From: RGIG4576 sp964613095
GTDB lineage: Bacteria > Bacteroidota > Bacteroidia > Bacteroidales > Muribaculaceae
DNA: 64,000 nucleotides
Direction of reading: 5' to 3'
Assembly: GCA_964613095.1 (NCBI GenBank)
Contig: CAZTFX010000004.1
Span: 12,005 to 76,004, forward strand
Shown in pieces: positions 9,682-18,653 of this stretch. The notes under the pieces are model-generated. The model made no database searches, had not been told where the DNA came from, and saw nothing but the letters and a program-made list of their open reading frames with translations. Each line of letters starts with the position of its first letter. Within the stretch, counting starts at the first letter, position 1. Both the position numbers and the translations under genes were made by a program.

Positions 9682-11448
9682 ATGAACTACTCATTTCTAG
9701 ATTTCCTAACCTTAATAGGTGCCATCGGTTTATTCCTTTATGGAATGAAAGTGATGAGCGAAGGATTACAAAAGGTTGCGGGTGACCGCATGCGAAGCAT
9801 TCTATCAGCCATGACTCGCAATCGCTTCATGGGAGTATTAACAGGAACATTGATTACGGCTATTATTCAATCATCATCGGCTTCTACAGTGATGGTGGTG
9901 AGTTTTGTGAATGCCGGTTTAATGTCGCTGGTACAATCAATAGGTGTAATTATGGGAGCCAATGTGGGTACAACCATGACTTCATGGATTATTACTCTGT
10001 TTGGCGTTAAAGTGGACATTTCGGCTTATGTAATGCCAATGATAGCCATTTCATTGCCGTTGATGTTTTCAAGCAAAAGCAGTCACAAGTCGTTAAGTGA
10101 ATTTATTCTGGGATTTGCTTTGTTGTTTTTAGGACTTGGCTTGATTAGCGATAATGTACCCGATTTGAGTCCGGAACAACTTGAATTCCTTGCCGGATAT
10201 TCTTCAATGGGATTCTTGTCGGTAATGTTGTTTGTGGTAGTAGGTTTGGTTGTAACCATGATCATTCAATCATCATCGGCAACATTTGCCATAGTGATGG
10301 TAATGGCGTTGAAAGGTTGGGTTCCGTTTGAAATGGCATGTGCGATGGTGCTTGGTTCAAATATCGGTACAACAATTACCCCGATTCTAGCTTCGTTAGG
10401 AGCAAATATTACAGCAAAAAAGGCAGCAACGGTACATTTCTTGTTTAACTTCTTCGGCTCAATTTGGACTATTGTATTGTTCTATCCTTTCTGTTCTTTG
10501 GTTGTATGGATTACAGAAAGTTTTGGTCAAGGGGATCCAAGTCAAGCAATGGCTTCGTTTGGAAGTATAAATGCCTATGAAGTAGCAGTTTCTTTCGGTT
10601 TGTCTATATTCCATACAGTGTTCAATATTATCAATTTAAGTGTGATGATATGGTTCCCAAATCTTTTTGTAAAGATTTGTGATATGCTTATTCGTTCAAA
10701 TCATAAAGAAGATGAAGAATTCCAGTTGAAATATATTTCTCGCGGATTACTTCATGCTTCAGAACTTAATATCATGCAGGCTCAACGTGAAACTGTTGTA
10801 TATGCAGAACGAGTAAAACGAATGATAGGTATGGCGCAGAACTTGGTACATACCAAGAATGGAACAGAAGATTTCAATAAGCTATATACTCGTATAGAAA
10901 AATATGAGGAGATTTCGGATCGCATGGAAATTGAAATTGCAAATTACCTTAATAAGGTAATGGATGCTCGATTAAGTTATGAAGGAAAGTTGCGCGTATC
11001 ATCTATATTAAATATTGTTAGTGAAATAGAAAGCATTGCCGATAGTTGTTTCAATGTAGCTAAAACTCTTGTACGCAAGGAAGAGGCTCATGCTCATTTC
11101 ACAGAAGGTATTTACAATAATATCGATACAATGTTTAAATATGTGGATGAGGCAATGACCAATATGATAATCATCCTTAAAGATGTAGAAAATGTGCGTG
11201 ATGCCGAAGTATTACGCAGTCACAATAAGGAACGCGAAATTAATAATTACCGTAACTTGTTACGTACAGAAAACATTGAAAGTATTAACCAAAAAGAATA
11301 CAATTATCAAAGTGGTATTTTCTATATGGATATAATTTGTGAAACTGAAAAGGTGGGTGACTATATCATCAATGTAGTAGAATCAATTGAAGAAGTTGCT
11401 GCCGTAGATGAACATGGTAATATCGAACCTAGTGTAAATCATGAATAA
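9682..11448 (+). CDS. Na+/phosphate symporter family protein with PhoU-like C-terminal domain
   Basis: An inner-membrane transporter of the NptA/PNaS family. Two inverted Na_Pi_cotrans repeats are marked by the duplicated QSSSA signature ('IIQSSSASTVMVV' near residue 62 and 'IIQSSSATFAIVM' near 195), which forms the substrate path in this family. Hydrophobic helices fill residues 1-340. The remaining 240 residues are soluble and helical, resembling PhoU ('VVYAERVKRMIGMAQNLV', 'ISDRMEIEIANYLNKVMD'). The 588-residue length fits fused NptA-PhoU proteins. Expected role: sodium-coupled inorganic phosphate uptake, or phosphate sensing through the tail. The rubrerythrin gene follows after 27 bases and may be co-transcribed. 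Confidence 0.92.
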   Translation: MNYSFLDFLTLIGAIGLFLYGMKVMSEGLQKVAGDRMRSILSAMTRNRFMGVLTGTLITAIIQSSSASTVMVVSFVNAGLMSLVQSIGVIMGANVGTTMTSWIITLFGVKVDISAYVMPMIAISLPLMFSSKSSHKSLSEFILGFALLFLGLGLISDNVPDLSPEQLEFLAGYSSMGFLSVMLFVVVGLVVTMIIQSSSATFAIVMVMALKGWVPFEMACAMVLGSNIGTTITPILASLGANITAKKAATVHFLFNFFGSIWTIVLFYPFCSLVVWITESFGQGDPSQAMASFGSINAYEVAVSFGLSIFHTVFNIINLSVMIWFPNLFVKICDMLIRSNHKEDEEFQLKYISRGLLHASELNIMQAQRETVVYAERVKRMIGMAQNLVHTKNGTEDFNKLYTRIEKYEEISDRMEIEIANYLNKVMDARLSYEGKLRVSSILNIVSEIESIADSCFNVAKTLVRKEEAHAHFTEGIYNNIDTMFKYVDEAMTNMIIILKDVENVRDAEVLRSHNKEREINNYRNLLRTENIESINQKEYNYQSGIFYMDIICETEKVGDYIINVVESIEEVAAVDEHGNIEPSVNHE

Positions 11449-11475
11449 TATAAACTACTTAAATTATATACTACT

Positions 11476-12021
11476 ATGGCAAAAGAATTGAAAGGAACAA
11501 AGACAGAAAAGAACTTGCAAGCAGCATTTGCAGGTGAATCACAAGCGCATACTAAGTATTTGTACTATGCTTCAAAAGCAAAGAAAGACGGATATGTACA
11601 AATAGCACAACTATTTGAAGAAACAGCTTTGAATGAAAAAGAACATGCAAAATTATGGTTCAAACATCTTCATGGAGGTAAAGTGCCTGCTACAACAGCC
11701 AATCTTGCCGATGCAGCCAGTGGAGAAAACTATGAATGGACCGATATGTATGCTCAATTTGCAAAAGAAGCTCGTGAAGAAGGTTTTGAAGAAATCGCTG
11801 CTCAAATGGAGGGTGTTGCTGCTATCGAAAAGCTTCACGAAGAACGCTATCGCAAATTGTTGAAAAATATTGAAGATGAAGTTGTGTTCTCTCGCGATGG
11901 TGATTGTATTTGGCAATGTTTGAATTGCGGTCACGTGGTTGTGGGCAAGAAGGCACCGGAAGATTGTCCTGTGTGTCATCATGCTCAATCTTATTTTGCA
12001 CTTCGTGCTGAAAATTATTAA
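11476..12021 (+). CDS. rbr: Rubrerythrin
   Basis: A cytoplasmic di-iron peroxidase that reduces hydrogen peroxide in anaerobes. The N-terminal ferritin-like four-helix domain (about 1-145) carries the iron-binding glutamates ('AGESQAHTKY', 'LNEKEHAKLW', 'EGVAAIEKLHEERY'). The C-terminal rubredoxin-like domain has two Cys-x-x-Cys knuckles (CLNC and CPVC, about residues 150-172) that bind the electron-donating iron. Length (181 residues) is normal. It lies just downstream of the Na/Pi symporter and converges on a metalloprotease gene only 4 bases away. A terminator-like hairpin lies inside that convergent gene. Confidence 0.96.
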   Translation: MAKELKGTKTEKNLQAAFAGESQAHTKYLYYASKAKKDGYVQIAQLFEETALNEKEHAKLWFKHLHGGKVPATTANLADAASGENYEWTDMYAQFAKEAREEGFEEIAAQMEGVAAIEKLHEERYRKLLKNIEDEVVFSRDGDCIWQCLNCGHVVVGKKAPEDCPVCHHAQSYFALRAENY

Positions 12022-12025
12022 TTCA

Positions 12026-12745
12026 TTAAGATGTAATAATAGGAAAGACGAAGCCTTTGAGTTTTTTCTCAAGGGCTTTTTCTTTACCATTACAATAGAC
12101 GTTACATAAGGCATGGAAGTATGCATTATGACTCATTACTGTGAGGTGTGCTAGTTCATGACATATAATGTAACGCACAAGTTCTTCGGGCATGAACATG
12201 AGATTGGCAGAAAGCTGAATTACACCTTTTGATGTACAATGTCCTAATTTTTTGATACCTCTTCCTATAACAAATTCTTTAGGGTTTACTCCTATTTGGT
12301 TTGCAATCTCTTGTGCGAAAGGAATAAGCACGTGTGGTGCAGTTCGTTTCATCAGTTCTTTCAATGCTCCGGATATGGCATTTTGTTTTATTGCCGAGTC
12401 GATGTCGTCTTTTGATGAAATAAGAATAAAAAGATTTCCATCTTTATCGCGTTTGTAACCGGTAAAATTAGGACGGTATTCAATGGTTGTAATAAGCACT
12501 TCGCTTCTAAAGCATGGAATGCGTTGCCCTATTTTGTAACGAATGGTTGGAAGAGCTTTTTCTTTTGCCTTTTGGCGAATGGAACGTAATGCGTCTCTAT
12601 TTTCATTAATGAATTGTGTAATACGGCAGAGAGGGATTAACGGTGGCATATTGATAGATAATGCATCGTTACGCCAACGAGCCGTAATACGTTTCATGTT
12701 GGCTTTTATGTTTATTTGTATGTTACCAAATTCGCTATCGTACAT
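12026..12745 (-). CDS. YgjP-type M48-like metallopeptidase (DUF45)
   Basis: A 239-residue YgjP/DUF45 family protein, a small cytoplasmic zincin-type putative metalloprotease. The zinc motif is ICHELAHL (His196, Glu197, His200). The following 'MSHNAYFHALC' is typical of the family, where a downstream histidine completes the metal site. The N-terminal half has the usual basic beta-rich segment (RPNFTGYKRDKDG). Its start overlaps the end of nadK by 11 bases, so the two are co-transcribed from the nadK promoter. The biological substrate is not known for the family. Confidence 0.88.
   Translation of the reverse strand: MYDSEFGNIQINIKANMKRITARWRNDALSINMPPLIPLCRITQFINENRDALRSIRQKAKEKALPTIRYKIGQRIPCFRSEVLITTIEYRPNFTGYKRDKDGNLFILISSKDDIDSAIKQNAISGALKELMKRTAPHVLIPFAQEIANQIGVNPKEFVIGRGIKKLGHCTSKGVIQLSANLMFMPEELVRYIICHELAHLTVMSHNAYFHALCNVYCNGKEKALEKKLKGFVFPIITS
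12051..12083 (+). terminator. Terminator of rubrerythrin, inside the convergent gene
   Basis: AAGCCTTTGAG (12051-12061) and CTCAAGGGCTT (12069-12079) pair over 11 positions with one G-T wobble around a T6 loop, followed by TTTCTTT. It starts 30 bases past the rubrerythrin stop and overlaps the C-terminal codons of the opposite-strand YgjP gene. Confidence 0.7.
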
Positions 12746-13613
12746 CGGTTCCCCACATTAATTTACTGCGCAATGTGTCAATGAAGGAGTGACGAAGTGA
12801 CTGAATCACTTTGATTGTGAACGAAGCTTTGCGGATAATAATAGTGGTTCCGATTGGTAGAGGGTTGGAACGTCCGTCTATACTCACGTTATACATGTCA
12901 GCTCTTGATTGCGTATCAATGGTTATTATCGAGTCGTTTCGCAGAACTAAGGGACGCATAGTGAGAGAATGTGGTGATATGGGGGAAAGTACCACATTCT
13001 GAGATGTGGGGTCGAGTATAGGTCCCCCGACACTCAAATTATATGCGGTAGAGCCTGTAGGTGTGGAAATAATCAAACCATCACCTTTGTAGGTGGTAAA
13101 ATAGGTGTCGTTAACACTTGTTTTTACTGAAATCATAGAGGAGGTGTCTTGACGAAGTATAGCAACTTCATTAAGTGCGAAAGGTTCGGAGATTTTTACG
13201 GTTTCATCGGAAGAAATCACCTCAAGCAGAGAACGGCATTCTATTTTATATCGGTTATTGACTAAATCGTTTAGAACTGTTTCTACCTCGTCAATTCGGG
13301 CATCGGCAAGATACCCTAAATGCCCTGTGTTGATACCGACGATTGGAATATTCTTTGTCGAAATACGTTTTGCAGTGCGTAAAAAAGTACCGTCACCTCC
13401 AATACTCATTGCTATATCGGCTGTGAAATTATTATTGTTTTCAGGAATAATACGGTTGTAGGCTGGTGGATTTTCAAGAGAATGGCATAAATAATTGTAA
13501 AATTTTTCTTGAATCTCAATTGTAATGTTGAAATCATTCAATTTTTTGAATAATACAGCGATACCATCGAGGTATCGGTCTTGATGTCTGCTGCCAAAAA
13601 CCGCTATTCGCAT
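12735..13613 (-). CDS. nadK: NAD kinase
   Basis: Phosphorylates NAD to NADP with ATP in the cytoplasm. The 292-residue sequence has the diagnostic GGDGT motif ('MSIGGDGTFLRTAK', about residues 71-84), the family pattern 'NTGHLGYLAD', and the later 'STPTGSTAYNLSVGGPI' segment that contributes to NAD binding. The start coincides with the only good ATG downstream of a clear TATATTTG promoter. It is divergent from pdxJ and overlaps the YgjP-type gene by 11 bases. Confidence 0.96.
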   Translation of the reverse strand: MRIAVFGSRHQDRYLDGIAVLFKKLNDFNITIEIQEKFYNYLCHSLENPPAYNRIIPENNNNFTADIAMSIGGDGTFLRTAKRISTKNIPIVGINTGHLGYLADARIDEVETVLNDLVNNRYKIECRSLLEVISSDETVKISEPFALNEVAILRQDTSSMISVKTSVNDTYFTTYKGDGLIISTPTGSTAYNLSVGGPILDPTSQNVVLSPISPHSLTMRPLVLRNDSIITIDTQSRADMYNVSIDGRSNPLPIGTTIIIRKASFTIKVIQSLRHSFIDTLRSKLMWGTDVR

Positions 13614-13667
13614 AGTACAATGAGTTAAATAGTTAAAAATTTACTTTTAGAATAATATAATTCATAT

Positions 13668-13675
13668 TATTTTTG
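13668..13675 (+). promoter_or_regulatory. -7 element for the pdxJ-exbBD-tonB operon
   Basis: TATTTTTG matches TAnnTTTG and lies 42 bases upstream of pdxJ in a 104-base divergent intergenic region. The -33 box is weak (TTTA about 18 bases upstream). Confidence 0.55.
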
Positions 13676-13693
13676 CAAATAATTAAGCACCGA

Positions 13694-13725
13694 CAAATAT
13701 ACGAATTATAAGAATAGATGACAAA
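13694..13725 (-). promoter_or_regulatory. Promoter of nadK
   Basis: On the minus strand TATATTTG (13701-13694) lies 20 bases from TTTG (13725-13722), an ideal Bacteroidota spacing. The -33 box overlaps the first codons of pdxJ, so transcription of the two divergent operons may interfere. Confidence 0.65.
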
Positions 13726-14431
13726 TTTAAGTGTAAATATCAATAAAGTTGCCACTTTGCGTAATGCGCGTGGCGGAAATCTTCCCAATGTAGAACAAGT
13801 CGCAATAGATTGTGAGCAATTTGGTGCCGATGGTATAACAGTACATCCTCGTCCGGATGAACGACATATTCGTTATAATGATGTGTTTATGTTACGTCCG
13901 TTAGTGAAAACAGAATTCAATATAGAAGGTTATCCAAGCGATTCATTTATGGATTTGGTTTTAAAAGTAAAACCGGCACAGGTGACACTTGTTCCCGATG
14001 CTCCCGACGTACTTACATCATCTGCAGGATGGGAGGTTGCTCCAAATCTTGAATTCCTTACGACAATAGTGGATAGATTAAAAGAAGCCGGAATACGTAC
14101 AAGTATATTCGTAGGAACCGATGTAGATAATATAAGAATGGCGGCTCGTACCGGTGCTGATCGTGTTGAATTATATACAGGACCTTATGCGGAAGATTTT
14201 GAAAAGGATCCTGAAACTGCTGTAGCTCCTTATGTAGTTGCTGCCGACACTGCTCATCGTGAGGGTTTGGGTGTGAATGCCGGACATGATTTAAACTTGA
14301 GGAACTTGAAGTTCTTCCGTGAAAACGTAAAATATCTGAATGAAGTTTCAATAGGTCATTCGCTTATTGCTGACGCTTTATATATGGGCTTGAAAGAAAC
14401 AATAAAAGCATATAAGGATTGTCTTAAATAA
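13718..14431 (+). CDS. pdxJ: Pyridoxine 5'-phosphate synthase
   Basis: Condenses 1-deoxy-D-xylulose 5-phosphate with 3-amino-2-oxopropyl phosphate to form pyridoxine 5'-phosphate, the last step of DXP-dependent vitamin B6 synthesis. The TIM-barrel family signatures are present: 'VNINKVATLRNARGG' at the N-terminus, 'GADGITVHPRPDERHI' (phosphate and substrate binding), 'VTLVPD', and 'GLGVNAGHDLN' with the catalytic His near the C-terminus. Length (237) is typical. It leads a + strand operon with exbB, exbD and tonB. Confidence 0.97.
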   Translation: MTNLSVNINKVATLRNARGGNLPNVEQVAIDCEQFGADGITVHPRPDERHIRYNDVFMLRPLVKTEFNIEGYPSDSFMDLVLKVKPAQVTLVPDAPDVLTSSAGWEVAPNLEFLTTIVDRLKEAGIRTSIFVGTDVDNIRMAARTGADRVELYTGPYAEDFEKDPETAVAPYVVAADTAHREGLGVNAGHDLNLRNLKFFRENVKYLNEVSIGHSLIADALYMGLKETIKAYKDCLK

Positions 14432-14455
14432 TAATTATAGAATCAAAATCAAGAT

Positions 14456-15193
14456 ATGAATATTTTGACAACGCTTTTAGCAGGAATCGGGATGCAATCT
14501 GATACACTCTATCAGATGACTGATACATTGACAAATGGGGCATCGGCTGTAGAGTCGGCTGTGGTTGAACAAGAGCTTTCCATGTGGGAATTGTGTTTAA
14601 AAGGTGGTATCATTATGATTCCGCTGCTTATATTATCGGTTATAAGCATATATATATTGGTTGAACGATTCTTTACTATAAGAAAGGCTGCAAAAGAAGA
14701 TAAAACTTTCATGAAACGCATTAAGGATTATATCCATGATGGTGAAATTGAAAGTGCAATGAATCTGTGCAAGAAAACCGATACTCCTTATTCACGCCTT
14801 ATAATGAAAGGTATTACTCGTATTGGTCGCCCCATGAATGATGTATTGGTGGCTATTGAAAATGTGGGTAATCTGGAAGTTGCAGAGCTTGAAAAAGGAT
14901 TTATATGGCTTGCTACAACAGCGGCAGGAGCTCCAATGTTAGGCTTCTTGGGAACAGTGACCGGTATGGTACAAGCATTCTTTGCTATGGCAAGTGCAGG
15001 AAGTAATGCCAATGTAACGGTACTTGCAAATGGTATATATGAAGCTCTTGTAACAACTGTTGCAGGTCTGTTTGTAGGTATTATTGCGTTATTTGCTTAT
15101 AACTACTTGGTTGCTATGGTTAATAAGGTTATGAAGCAATTGGAAGCAAAGACTATGGAATTTATGGATTTGCTTAATGAACCTATAAAGTAA
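14456..15193 (+). CDS. exbB: ExbB/TolQ-family proton channel protein
   Basis: Inner-membrane proton channel subunit that with ExbD uses the proton motive force to energise TonB. It has an N-terminal periplasmic segment, TM1 around residues 50-72 (GGIIMIPLLILSVISIYILV), a cytoplasmic helical loop, and the paired C-terminal helices with the family pattern 'GAPMLGFLGTVTGMVQAF' and 'YEALVTTVAGLFVGIIALFAYNY'. Length 245 is usual. It lies 24 bases after pdxJ and 23 bases before exbD. Confidence 0.94.
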   Translation: MNILTTLLAGIGMQSDTLYQMTDTLTNGASAVESAVVEQELSMWELCLKGGIIMIPLLILSVISIYILVERFFTIRKAAKEDKTFMKRIKDYIHDGEIESAMNLCKKTDTPYSRLIMKGITRIGRPMNDVLVAIENVGNLEVAELEKGFIWLATTAAGAPMLGFLGTVTGMVQAFFAMASAGSNANVTVLANGIYEALVTTVAGLFVGIIALFAYNYLVAMVNKVMKQLEAKTMEFMDLLNEPIK

Positions 15194-15216
15194 GTATTTG
15201 CTTAAATTAATGATAA

Positions 15217-15636
15217 ATGGCACTGAAAAGACAAAATGAAATGTTGGCTACATTCAGTATGGCGTCTATGACCGATGTCATATTTCTGTTGTTGATTTTT
15301 TTCATGGTAACGTCCACATTTGTGTTTCCCACAGCAATGGAAGTAAATCTTCCGCAGGGAAGTACTCAAACAGCTATAAAACCGGGAACAAAGGTTTATA
15401 TTGATAAAGAGCAAAAAATATATGGTTCTTTTGGCGATAATGAGCCTCAATTGCTTGAAGATGAGGAACAATTGATGACATTCCTAAAACTTACCCAACA
15501 AAATGACCCGGCACAATTTATTGCGTTATATGCCGATGAAACAGTTCCTTATGGAACCATTGTGAAAATTTTAGATCGGGGTTCAAGGGCAAATCTTAAG
15601 ATTGTGCTTGCAACTAAACCTGTTTCAGGAAAATAA
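15217..15636 (+). CDS. exbD: ExbD/TolR-family biopolymer transport protein
   Basis: Partner of ExbB. The short cytoplasmic N-terminus is followed by one membrane helix (MTDVIFLLLIFFMVTSTF), containing the essential Asp of the family, and a periplasmic domain of about 95 residues. Length 139 is normal. Unlike many Bacteroidota clusters with two exbD copies, only one is present here. Confidence 0.94.
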   Translation: MALKRQNEMLATFSMASMTDVIFLLLIFFMVTSTFVFPTAMEVNLPQGSTQTAIKPGTKVYIDKEQKIYGSFGDNEPQLLEDEEQLMTFLKLTQQNDPAQFIALYADETVPYGTIVKILDRGSRANLKIVLATKPVSGK

Positions 15637-15672
15637 GCTCTAAAACAACAAGTAATCTCTATTCTAAAAGGA

Positions 15673-16464
15673 ATGAGCAAAAACGACAAAGATAAAATCA
15701 AAGGAATCGTTGCTACGGTGATTTTTCATGCGTTGATATTTCTCGCATTGATTTTTGCGTCGTTATACTATAGCTTTCCGCCTAAGGAAGACGAATTGGC
15801 GATGTTGAATCAAGATGAAATTTTGTTTGGGGGAGAATATGTTGTACTTGGAGATTTTATACAACCAACACAGGATAATGTGTCGGGAGCTCCACAAGAG
15901 ATGGAGCAGAATGAGAATCCTACGATAGAGGGAACCGATGAAATAAACTCAGGAGAAATAGGTGAAGCTCCGATACAGACGATAACTCAGGAATCGGAAT
16001 CTCCTATGAAAGTGAAAAAAGAAGAAAATCCGGGACCGACTGCCGAAGAACTTGCCGCTGAAGCTGAACGAGTGCGTAAAGAAAAGGAAGCCGCTGAGAG
16101 AATAAATAAACGAGTCTCATTTGGAAATACAACAGGAAGTGGTTCCGGTTCGGTAGGCTCAACAACAGGATCAAATACGGCGCGAGTTGCCAGTGGAGCA
16201 CCGGGAGTTTCCGGATTGGAAGGATATACGCTTGCAAGTTGGGGGCGTCCTAATAGTCCGGTTCAAGGTGTTGTGAAAATTCAGGTTCGCGTCAATTCTC
16301 GAGGAAAGGTTATTTCCGCCAATTATGCAGGAGGAAGCGGTTCGGCTGCCGGAAATTTGTCGGTGCGTCGCAGTTGCGAACAAGCATCGTTGAAATCTCA
16401 ATTTTCTGTACCGAAAAACACTACTACAGAAGGTGTGGGAATGATAACTTGGAGATTTGAATAA
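15673..16464 (+). CDS. tonB: TonB-like energy transducer
   Basis: A 263-residue TonB-family protein: a cytoplasmic N-terminus, one TM helix (about 10-35, IVATVIFHALIFLALIFASLYY), an acidic and then Lys/Glu-rich periplasmic spacer (about 40-145, 'EELAAEAERVRKEKEAAERI'), a Gly/Ser linker, and a C-terminal domain with the TonB-like pattern 'VKIQVRVNSRGKVISANYAGGS'. The spacer is Glu/Lys-rich rather than Pro-rich. It ends the pdxJ operon and should transmit energy from ExbBD to outer-membrane receptors or a Tol-like envelope machine. The divergent C-terminus leaves TonB versus TolA-like open. Confidence 0.82.
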   Translation: MSKNDKDKIKGIVATVIFHALIFLALIFASLYYSFPPKEDELAMLNQDEILFGGEYVVLGDFIQPTQDNVSGAPQEMEQNENPTIEGTDEINSGEIGEAPIQTITQESESPMKVKKEENPGPTAEELAAEAERVRKEKEAAERINKRVSFGNTTGSGSGSVGSTTGSNTARVASGAPGVSGLEGYTLASWGRPNSPVQGVVKIQVRVNSRGKVISANYAGGSGSAAGNLSVRRSCEQASLKSQFSVPKNTTTEGVGMITWRFE

Positions 16465-16543
16465 AAACTTGGTTTATTGCCTTTTTTGATTTGGCTATGT
16501 GCCAAAAAAATGGTAACTTGCACTTTGAAAACCACAAAAAGAA

Positions 16544-17224
16544 ATGTCAAACGAAGATATAAAAGGTCGTATAAAATATCTTATACGTGAATTAAGATTA
16601 ACACAAGGCGAATTTGCTGAAAAAATAGGATGTGATCAGTCGAATCTGTCAAAACATCTTAATGGTAAGTTGCCTATCAGTGAGGCTCTTATTAATAAAA
16701 TCATAATTAATATGGGAGTGTCTAAATCGTGGTTGAAAGACGGTTTAGATGTTCCTTTTCCAAAATATTCATCGGGTTCGGTTCCCAGATTGATGATTGA
16801 TGAAAACGAAATGAAGTCAATGAGAGGAACTCCTGTATATGATATTGATGTTACTGCAGGTAGTTTAAGCCGACCGATGATGTTTGCCGATGAATATATT
16901 GTGGGAGCTGTCAATATGCCCAATATAAGTCAAGATTGTCGTATTGTGCGTGTAAACGGAGATAGTATGAGTCCGGTTATAAGTAATGGTGATTTTATTG
17001 CAGTACGAGAACTTACCAATATGTCGCAGATTTTTTGGGGACATATTTATGTTGTCGTATTGGATGATTATCGTATGGTAAAATACTTGCGAAAACATAC
17101 CGATCCGGAAAAAGTGATTTTACGAAGTGAAAATTCCAAATATGATGATATGGAAATATATCGTTCCGAAATCAAAGAATTATTAGTCGTTCAAAATATC
17201 TTACATATAGATACCAGATTATGA
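16544..17224 (+). CDS. LexA/CI-like transcriptional regulator (HTH_XRE + S24 peptidase)
   Basis: A DNA-binding regulator with an N-terminal XRE helix-turn-helix (about 5-60, 'TQGEFAEKIGCDQSNLSKHLNGK') and a C-terminal S24 domain (about 90-226). The Ser/Lys dyad of LexA-type self-cleaving repressors is visible as Ser141 (NGDSMSP) and Lys180 (YRMVKYLRK). The canonical Ala-Gly cleavage site is not obvious, and 'VTAGSL' near residues 104-109 is the nearest candidate. Its stop codon overlaps the start of the LRR protein gene (ATGA), so the two are translationally coupled. Proteins of this form are common chromosomal regulators in Bacteroidota, so a phage origin is not required. Confidence 0.88.
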   Translation: MSNEDIKGRIKYLIRELRLTQGEFAEKIGCDQSNLSKHLNGKLPISEALINKIIINMGVSKSWLKDGLDVPFPKYSSGSVPRLMIDENEMKSMRGTPVYDIDVTAGSLSRPMMFADEYIVGAVNMPNISQDCRIVRVNGDSMSPVISNGDFIAVRELTNMSQIFWGHIYVVVLDDYRMVKYLRKHTDPEKVILRSENSKYDDMEIYRSEIKELLVVQNILHIDTRL

Positions 17225-18648
17225 AAATGAGAAGTGGTATATTGTGGTTGTGTCTTTTTCTAAGTGTGTTTCAGGTATATTCTCTTGAAGTGGTAGAAGC
17301 CGGTGGATTAAATAAAATTGTTACCGATAAAAATATTACAGAATTAACCGTAAAAGGAAAAATAGATGCAAGAGATATAAAATTTATTGTAGAAGAATTG
17401 CCTAATCTTGTTAATCTTGATTTGTCGGAAACCGAAATTGTTGCTTATAAAGGTTCTACACCTTGTTTTGGCGATATCTTGGAATATTCGGACGATGAAT
17501 TACCTGATTATTGTTTCTTTGATAAAGAATACAATTCGGTTTTATTGCCTAATACTTTAAACTATATAGGCGAAGGTGCTTTTGCCGGCTGTGATAAACT
17601 TACAGAGATAGTTTTTCCTGAAGAATTGGACTCGATAGGTCGATATGCATTCCGTTCTTGTGTCGGGTTAGAAGAGATTTCATTGAATATCGGAATAAAA
17701 AAAATAGGAGCAGGGGCATTTTCGCATTGTACACAATTGAAAGAAGTGGATTTAAGTGCTTTGGAGCCTCTGTGTGGCTTTGAAAACGGTGTTTTTGCCG
17801 ATTGTTCCTCTTTGGAAATAGTAAATGTCGGTGAAAAAATTACAGATATTGCAGCTAATATGTTTGCCGGTTGTACAATGTTGAATAAGGTGAATCTTGG
17901 TGAAAATTCGGCAATAAAAGCCATTGGTGAAGGAGCTTTTGCTTCAACAGGTTTGACCTCGTTTGATTTCAGTAATTGTAAGAATCTTAAGGTTATTGGA
18001 AGATGGGCATTTTCCAATGTTCAGTTGGCTGAAATAATACTTCCGGCAAGTGTTGAGTCGATAGGAGAGGGAGCATTTTTTTATAATGAGTCATTAAATG
18101 ATGTTGTTATACCGGCGGCGGTGACCGAAATCGAGGGATATACGTTTAATGGTAACACATCATTGGCAACAATATCGCTACCGGCTACGCTTGTTTATGT
18201 AGGGAATAGAGCTTTTGAAGATAATAAGGGAATGACACATATTTCGTTGGACGCTGAAAATGTTCCTGATTTGGGTAAAGATGTTTTTGCCGGAGTAGAA
18301 CAGCAGAATGTAGAATTGAAAGTACCTAATGAGAGTGTTTTACTATATGAATCTGCCGAGCAATGGCAAGAATTTAATATAGTGGGTGATATAAGTACCA
18401 TAGAAGACTTTATTGATACAGGATGTGCCATTATGGTTTATTTTGAAGGCAAAATACTTAATGTAATTGCAAAAAGAGAGATTTTGCAGATAAAGATTTA
18501 TGACCCTAATGGAGTTTGCCTTATTTCATCTATGCCACAATCAGAAACGATACAGATTGACATGTCAACTATGTGTGGGCAAGTATATATAGTACATGTC
18601 TTGTTGAAAAATGGAGAAGAAAAGACTATAAAGATAATAAGACAATAA
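17221..18648 (+). CDS. Secreted BspA-like leucine-rich-repeat protein with T9SS-like tail
   Basis: A 475-residue exported protein. A signal peptide (about 1-21) precedes tandem LRR_5 (BspA-type) repeats from about residue 90 to 385, each with the pattern 'IGEGAFAGCxxLTEIxxP' ('IGRYAFRSC', 'IGAGAFSHCTQL', 'IGEGAFFYNESL', 'VGNRAFEDNKGM'). The last 70 residues ('LQIKIYDPNGVCLISS ... GQVYIVHVLLKNGEEKTIKI') resemble a T9SS type A sorting domain, suggesting cell-surface delivery. BspA-type repeats in related bacteria mediate adhesion to host proteins or other bacteria; that role here is inference. It overlaps the upstream regulator by 4 bases and precedes trmB by 5 bases. Confidence 0.88.
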   Translation: MKMRSGILWLCLFLSVFQVYSLEVVEAGGLNKIVTDKNITELTVKGKIDARDIKFIVEELPNLVNLDLSETEIVAYKGSTPCFGDILEYSDDELPDYCFFDKEYNSVLLPNTLNYIGEGAFAGCDKLTEIVFPEELDSIGRYAFRSCVGLEEISLNIGIKKIGAGAFSHCTQLKEVDLSALEPLCGFENGVFADCSSLEIVNVGEKITDIAANMFAGCTMLNKVNLGENSAIKAIGEGAFASTGLTSFDFSNCKNLKVIGRWAFSNVQLAEIILPASVESIGEGAFFYNESLNDVVIPAAVTEIEGYTFNGNTSLATISLPATLVYVGNRAFEDNKGMTHISLDAENVPDLGKDVFAGVEQQNVELKVPNESVLLYESAEQWQEFNIVGDISTIEDFIDTGCAIMVYFEGKILNVIAKREILQIKIYDPNGVCLISSMPQSETIQIDMSTMCGQVYIVHVLLKNGEEKTIKIIRQ

Positions 18649-18653
18649 AAAAT

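Noticed and set aside
16544..17224. Prophage repressor hypothesis for the HTH-S24 protein
   Set aside because: No phage genes nearby, and neighbours are housekeeping (tonB, trmB, mrp), so a chromosomal regulator is more likely.
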